From: Stenotrophomonas sp. SY1
Lineage (GTDB): Bacteria > Pseudomonadota > Gammaproteobacteria > Xanthomonadales > Xanthomonadaceae
NCBI RefSeq assembly: GCF_021202945.1
Contig: NZ_JAJOYR010000004.1
Coordinates: 1-50,025 of the forward strand
Length of the DNA stretch: 50,025 nucleotides
Direction of reading: 5' to 3'
The first letter of the stretch is position 1. Every line of letters starts with the position of its first letter. The notes under the pieces are model-generated. The model worked only from the letters and a program-made list of their open reading frames with translations, did no database searches and was not told the origin of the DNA. Below are positions 46,397 through 50,025 of the stretch, piece after piece. Both the position numbers and the translations under genes were made by a program.

Positions 46397-49048
46397 ATGA
46401 ATACACCCGCCAAATTTACTACCTCCCAGATTCGCGCTGATTTCCTCGAATTCTTCAAGAACAAGGGCCATACCATCGTGCCGTCGGCACCGCTGGTGCC
46501 GGGCAATGACCCGACCCTGCTGTTCACCAACTCGGGCATGGTCCAGTTCAAGGACGTGTTCCTGGGCGCGGAAAAGCGCAGCTACGTGCGCGCGGCCGAC
46601 GTCCAGCGTTGCCTGCGCGCCGGCGGAAAGCACAACGATCTGGACTCGGTGGGCTACACCGCCCGTCACCACACCTTCTTTGAAATGCTGGGCAACTGGT
46701 CCTTCGGTGATTACTTCAAGAAGGACGCCATTGCCTGGGCATGGGAGCTGCTGACCCAGGTCTGGAAGCTGCCAGCCGAGCGCCTGCTGGTCACCGTCTA
46801 TCACACCGATGACGAGGCCTTTGCGCTGTGGCGCGACATGGTCGGCATTCCGGAAAGCCGCATCGTTCGCATCGGCGACAACAAGGGCGCGCCGTACGCT
46901 TCGGACAATTTCTGGCAGATGGCCGATACCGGCCCCTGCGGCCCGTGCACCGAGATCTTCTACGACCACGGAGACCATATCGCCGGTGGCCCGCCGGGCT
47001 CGCCGGACGAAGACGGTGACCGTTTCATTGAGATCTGGAACCTGGTGTTCATGCAGTTCGACCGTCAGCCTGACGGCTCGCTGCAGCCGTTGCCGGCGCC
47101 GTGCGTGGATACCGGCATGGGCCTGGAGCGACTGGCGGCGATCCTGCAGCACGTGCACACCAACTATGAGATCGACCTGTTCCAGGCGCTGATCCGCAAG
47201 GCGTCCGAGCTCACCGGCATGGCCGATCTGGAGAACAAGTCGCTGCGCGTGATCGCCGATCACATCCGCGCCTGTTCGTTCCTGATCGTCGACGGCGTGC
47301 TGCCGTCCAACGAAGGTCGTGGCTACGTCCTGCGCCGCATCATCCGCCGCGCCCTGCGCCATGGTTGGATGCTGGGTGTGCGCCAGCCGTTCTTCAGCAA
47401 GCTGGTGCCGACCCTGATCGAGCAGATGGGCGAGGCCTACCCGGAACTGCCGGCGCAGGCCGATACCGTGGTGCGTGCGCTGCAGGCCGAGGAAGAGCGT
47501 TTCGCCGAGACGCTGGATGCCGGCATGAAGATCTTTGACGATGTCGCGGCCAAGGTCAGCGATGGCGTCATTCCGGGTGCGGATGCCTTCCGCCTGTACG
47601 ACACCTACGGTTTCCCGCTCGACCTCACCCAGGACATCGCGCGCGAGCGTGACCTGACCGTGGACACCGACGGCTTCGATGCCGCAATGGAAGACCAGCG
47701 CCGGAAGGGCCGCGAAGCCGGCAAGTTCGGCGGTGGTGTCACCCTTTCCGCCGAGCTGGTGGCGACGCTGAAGCCGACCGTGTTCCTGGGTTACGACCGC
47801 CTGCAGGCCGACGGCCTGACCGTGGTCGCCCTGCTCAAGGACGGCCGTCCGGTGGAGAGCGTCCAGGCAGGTGATGACGTCATCGTGCTGACCGACCAGA
47901 CACCGTTCTATGCCGAATCCGGCGGCCAGGTCGGTGATACCGGAACGTTGACGGGCAATGGCCTGCAGATCGTTGTTGGCGATACCCAGAAGTTCGCTGG
48001 CCAGTTCCACGGCCATGTCGGCACCTTGAAGCAGGGCGCCTTGAAGGTTGGCGACGTGCTGGCTGGCGCAGTAGATGCTTCGCGCCGCAGTGCCACCATC
48101 CTGAACCACTCCGCCACCCACCTGCTGCACGCTGCCCTGCGCGAAGTGCTGGGCTCCCATGTGCAGCAGAAGGGCTCGCTGGTGGCACCTGATCGCCTGC
48201 GCTTCGACTTCTCGCACTTCCAGCCGATCACGGCCGAAGAGCTGGCTGTCATCGAGCGCAAGGTCAACGAGCAGGTGCGCGCCAACAACGCCGCCGAAGT
48301 GCACAACATGGGCATGCAGGAAGCGCTGGATTTCGGCGCCATGGCGCTGTTCGGCGAGAAGTACGGCGAGAACGTGCGTGTCCTGAAGATGGGTGAGTAC
48401 TCCACCGAGCTGTGCGGCGGCACCCATGTTTCACGTACCGGCGATATCGGCTTGTTCAAGATCACTTCCGAAGGTGGCGTTTCGTCCGGTGTCCGTCGTA
48501 TCGAGGCGGTGACCGGGCAGGGCGCGCTGGACTACGTGGCCGACGAGGAAGCCCGCCTGCACGAGGCTGCGCAGCTGCTGGGCGGCAGCGCCGGAGACGT
48601 GGTCGAGAAGATCCGTCAGCTGGGCGAGCGCCAGAAGAAGCTGGAGCGTGAGCTGGAAGCGCTCAAGGCCAAGGTTGCTTCGGGTGCGACGGCCGATCTC
48701 GGGGCCGCTGCAGTCGATGTGGGCGGCGTGAAGGTGTTGGCGGTACGGCTGGAAGGTTTCGATGCCAAGGCGCTGCGTGATGCGATGGACCGGCTGAAGC
48801 AGCAGCTGGTTGATACCGTGATCGTGCTGGCGGGCGTGCAGGACGGCAAGGCGGCGCTGGTTGCCGGCGTGAACGGCTCGGCAACGGGCAGGGTCAAGGC
48901 CGGGGAACTGCTATCGTCGGTGGCGGGTCAAATCGGAGGCAAGGGCGGTGGTCGTCCCGACATGGCCCAGGGCGGTGGTGAGGATGGTCCCAAGCTGGTG
49001 GCAGCGCTTGACGGTGTGCTGGATTGGGTGAAAGGCAAATTGACCTGA
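46397..49048 (+). CDS. alaS: alanyl-tRNA synthetase
   Basis: An 883-residue class II synthetase. N-terminal catalytic core ([39 protein letters not shown]), editing domain with zinc ligands H571/H575 in HSATH and C673/H677 in CGGTH, and a C-terminal DHHA1 region with [14 protein letters not shown]. The ATG at 46397 ([16 protein letters not shown]) is the family start. The order recA-recX-alaS-csrA is typical. Confidence 0.97.
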   Translation: MNTPAKFTTSQIRADFLEFFKNKGHTIVPSAPLVPGNDPTLLFTNSGMVQFKDVFLGAEKRSYVRAADVQRCLRAGGKHNDLDSVGYTARHHTFFEMLGNWSFGDYFKKDAIAWAWELLTQVWKLPAERLLVTVYHTDDEAFALWRDMVGIPESRIVRIGDNKGAPYASDNFWQMADTGPCGPCTEIFYDHGDHIAGGPPGSPDEDGDRFIEIWNLVFMQFDRQPDGSLQPLPAPCVDTGMGLERLAAILQHVHTNYEIDLFQALIRKASELTGMADLENKSLRVIADHIRACSFLIVDGVLPSNEGRGYVLRRIIRRALRHGWMLGVRQPFFSKLVPTLIEQMGEAYPELPAQADTVVRALQAEEERFAETLDAGMKIFDDVAAKVSDGVIPGADAFRLYDTYGFPLDLTQDIARERDLTVDTDGFDAAMEDQRRKGREAGKFGGGVTLSAELVATLKPTVFLGYDRLQADGLTVVALLKDGRPVESVQAGDDVIVLTDQTPFYAESGGQVGDTGTLTGNGLQIVVGDTQKFAGQFHGHVGTLKQGALKVGDVLAGAVDASRRSATILNHSATHLLHAALREVLGSHVQQKGSLVAPDRLRFDFSHFQPITAEELAVIERKVNEQVRANNAAEVHNMGMQEALDFGAMALFGEKYGENVRVLKMGEYSTELCGGTHVSRTGDIGLFKITSEGGVSSGVRRIEAVTGQGALDYVADEEARLHEAAQLLGGSAGDVVEKIRQLGERQKKLERELEALKAKVASGATADLGAAAVDVGGVKVLAVRLEGFDAKALRDAMDRLKQQLVDTVIVLAGVQDGKAALVAGVNGSATGRVKAGELLSSVAGQIGGKGGGRPDMAQGGGEDGPKLVAALDGVLDWVKGKLT

Positions 49049-49067
49049 ATGTGAACAATCAAGCGCC

Positions 49068-49097
49068 TTGAAGGTGCTTGCGCCCTGCCGTTAACAT
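49068..49097 (+). promoter_or_regulatory. possible csrA promoter
   Basis: TTGAAG (49068-49073) and TAACAT (49092-49097) with an 18-base spacer lie in the alaS-csrA gap. Both elements are partial matches, so this is tentative. Confidence 0.3.
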
Positions 49098-49148
49098 TGG
49101 GAGTCTTTTCCCTTTGTCGTGGGGCGCATCTCTAGATGGCGCGCCAAT

Positions 49149-49171
49149 ACCGGTGGGGGAAATCCACCGGT
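49149..49171 (+). promoter_or_regulatory. csrA leader hairpin with GGA in the loop
   Basis: ACCGGTGG pairs with CCACCGGT over 8 bp, leaving loop GGGAAAT. A GGA exposed in a hairpin loop upstream of a GGA-containing ribosome-binding site (TGGAG, 49176-49180) is the layout of CsrA/RsmA binding sites, suggesting autoregulation. Confidence 0.5.
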
Positions 49172-49190
49172 TCCATGGAGATTCGCAAAA

Positions 49191-49394
49191 ATGTTGATCC
49201 TGACTCGCCGAGTAGGCGAAACCTTGATGATCGGAGACTCGGTCAGCGTGACCGTGCTCGGCGTCAAGGGCAACCAGGTACGTATCGGTATCACCGCTCC
49301 GAAGGATGTGGCGGTGCACCGTGAGGAAATTTTCCAGCGTATCCAGCGCGGTGATGAGCCGGCTGCATCGGGAAGTGAAGAAAGTTCCGAATAA
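49191..49394 (+). CDS. csrA: carbon storage regulator CsrA (RsmA)
   Basis: A 67-residue homodimeric RNA-binding protein: [40 protein letters not shown] and [11 protein letters not shown], with R44-type conserved residues in the RREEIF-like segment. It represses or stabilises target mRNAs through GGA sites. The ATG at 49191 is fixed by the family start and a GGAG ten bases upstream. Followed by tRNA-Ser, the usual partner of csrA in gammaproteobacteria. Confidence 0.96.
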   Translation: MLILTRRVGETLMIGDSVSVTVLGVKGNQVRIGITAPKDVAVHREEIFQRIQRGDEPAASGSEESSE

Positions 49395-49468
49395 GGGTTT
49401 ACCTTTCACCCCGTTAAACGTTATTCTTCGCGCCCCCGCTGAGAAATAAACGAAGCGGGTAGGAAAAC

Positions 49469-49561
49469 GGAGTGATGCCCGAGTGGCTGAAGGGGCTCCC
49501 CTGCTAAGGGAGTATAGGGTCAAAAGCTCTATCGAGGGTTCGAATCCCTCTCACTCCGCCA
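49469..49561 (+). tRNA. tRNA-Ser (anticodon GCU)
   Basis: A 93-base class II tRNA: acceptor GGAGTGA/TCACTCC, anticodon stem-loop CTCCCCTGCTAAGGGAG with GCT, a long variable arm, T-arm GAGGGTTCGAATCCCTC and encoded CCA. Confidence 0.96.
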
Positions 49562-49565
49562 GTTC

Positions 49566-49592
49566 AAAAAAGCCCCTTTATGGGGCTTTTTT
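49566..49592 (+). terminator. rho-independent terminator after tRNA-Ser
   Basis: AAAAAAGCCCC/GGGGCTTTTTT stem with a TTTAT loop, five bases after the tRNA. Confidence 0.9.
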
Positions 49593-49868
49593 GTTGCCTC
49601 GAGTTTTTCCATAGATGCATGTCGACGAGTGCGAATCGGTTCTTCGTTGACTGTTTGCGAAGGGCCAGTCCGCGTTGTCGTGTATCTGTGGGGTGAGGTG
49701 ATTGCGCTTGCCATTGCGTGTGCGCTGATGCCGTGTGCGTGCACTGCAGCTTTGCGCATGCGTGAGTCTTCTTGTGTTGCGTTGCCCGTGTGCGCTCCTG
49801 CGCCGCTGAGGCGCTTCAGGCGGTGATCCAGTGTGGCAGCAATGGCTGCGGATCGTTGATGCTGGGGC
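49593..49868. other. gap between tRNA-Ser and the minisatellite, no gene seen
   Basis: Frames on both strands are short and show no protein-like composition. The sequence is rich in TGCG/GTGC words, which grade into the tandem array to the right. Confidence 0.4.
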
Positions 49869-50025
49869 GTGCAGGCGTGCAGGCGTGCAGGCGTGCAGGC
49901 GTGCAGGCGTGCAGAAGTGCAGAAGTGCAGAAGTGCAGAAGTGCAGAAGTGCAGAAGTGCGGAAGTGCAGAAGTGCGGAAGTGCAGAAGTGCGGAAGTGC
50001 AGAAGTGCGGAAGTGCAGAAGTGCG
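49869..50025. repeat. 8-bp minisatellite with ordered unit variants, continuing past the right edge
   Basis: There are 19 complete units plus five bases. Order: five GTGCAGGC, six GTGCAGAA, then strict alternation of GTGCGGAA and GTGCAGAA (a 16-bp higher-order unit) to the end of the window. Unit borders are exact with no indels, indicating slippage or unequal exchange. Eight is not a multiple of three, so it is unlikely to be coding. Confidence 0.95.

Noticed and set aside
46382..48427. 681-codon leftward frame inside alaS
   Set aside because: Shadow of a real gene in high-GC DNA; composition is His/Gly/Gln/Val-rich and has no motif. The same applies to 37229-39133 (ftsH), 24261-25874 (pyrG) and 21696-23744 (parE).
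49529..49759. Leftward frame ending in ...WRSERDSNPR
   Set aside because: This is the antisense of tRNA-Ser; the ERDSNPR ending is a well-known false protein made by reading tRNA genes backwards.
49869..50025. CRISPR array
   Set aside because: Units are 8 bp, contiguous and without spacers, and no cas genes are present.

Overview
The window looks like part of the chromosome of a high-GC Xanthomonadaceae bacterium, most likely Stenotrophomonas (S. maltophilia complex). The evidence is gene content and order (lexA-recA-recX-alaS-csrA; pyrG-kdsA-eno-ftsB-ispD-ispF-truD; surE-pcm-yqaA-nlpD; rlmE-ftsH-folP-miaA-hfq-hflX), a Xanthomonadaceae-type LexA box in front of lexA, and intergenic palindromes that begin with GTAG (SMAG/REP type). 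The genus is inferred; the family is well supported.

Bases 1-6768 are the right end of an integrated element. A 48-bp copy of the 3' half of a tRNA-Val(GAC) gene marks its border with the core chromosome, and phased TGTCGC repeats sit just inside that border. The rest of the element, with the integrase expected next to an intact tRNA-Val, should lie left of base 1. Inside it are: a leftward, translationally coupled regulatory operon (an unknown protein, a stand-alone OmpR-type winged helix, a small helix-turn-helix protein and a gene running off the edge); a 5'-truncated PLxRFG-type giant virion protein; two leftward membrane-protein genes; and a relatively AT-rich pair encoding a membrane-anchored and a secreted Gly-rich protein. 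The pair lies between two diverged copies of the same gene 3' end plus hairpin. This element is the accessory and least understood part of the window.

Bases 6769-24200 are core chromosome. A short ccoG (cytochrome oxidase assembly) with a small membrane gene diverges from hemN around two FNR-type boxes. Then come tRNA-Leu(UAA), an orphan UDP-sugar dehydrogenase, an FMN glutamate-synthase-like enzyme, a flavoprotein, an FKBP lipoprotein, trhO, an LLM oxidoreductase, exoD, a CorC/HlyC-like CBS protein, a DUF47-Pit phosphate transport pair, parE and a small exported charged protein.

Bases 24200-49560 are dense housekeeping operons with many ATGA, GTGA or TGATG overlaps: pyrG, kdsA, eno, ftsB, ispD, ispF, truD, then surE-pcm-yqaA-nlpD, a small RNA-related group (yhbY, rlmE), ftsH-folP-miaA-hfq-hflX, and cinA-lexA-recA-recX-alaS-csrA-tRNA-Ser(GCU). 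SOS control (LexA box), recombination (recA/recX) and post-transcriptional control (hfq, csrA) lie close together. Two leader structures deserve attention: the recA-recX hairpins containing an eight-codon mini-ORF with the only strong ribosome-binding site, and a hairpin with a GGA-bearing loop in front of csrA.

Bases 49869-50025 are an 8-bp minisatellite that continues past the right edge. No CRISPR array, rRNA or complete insertion sequence was seen.
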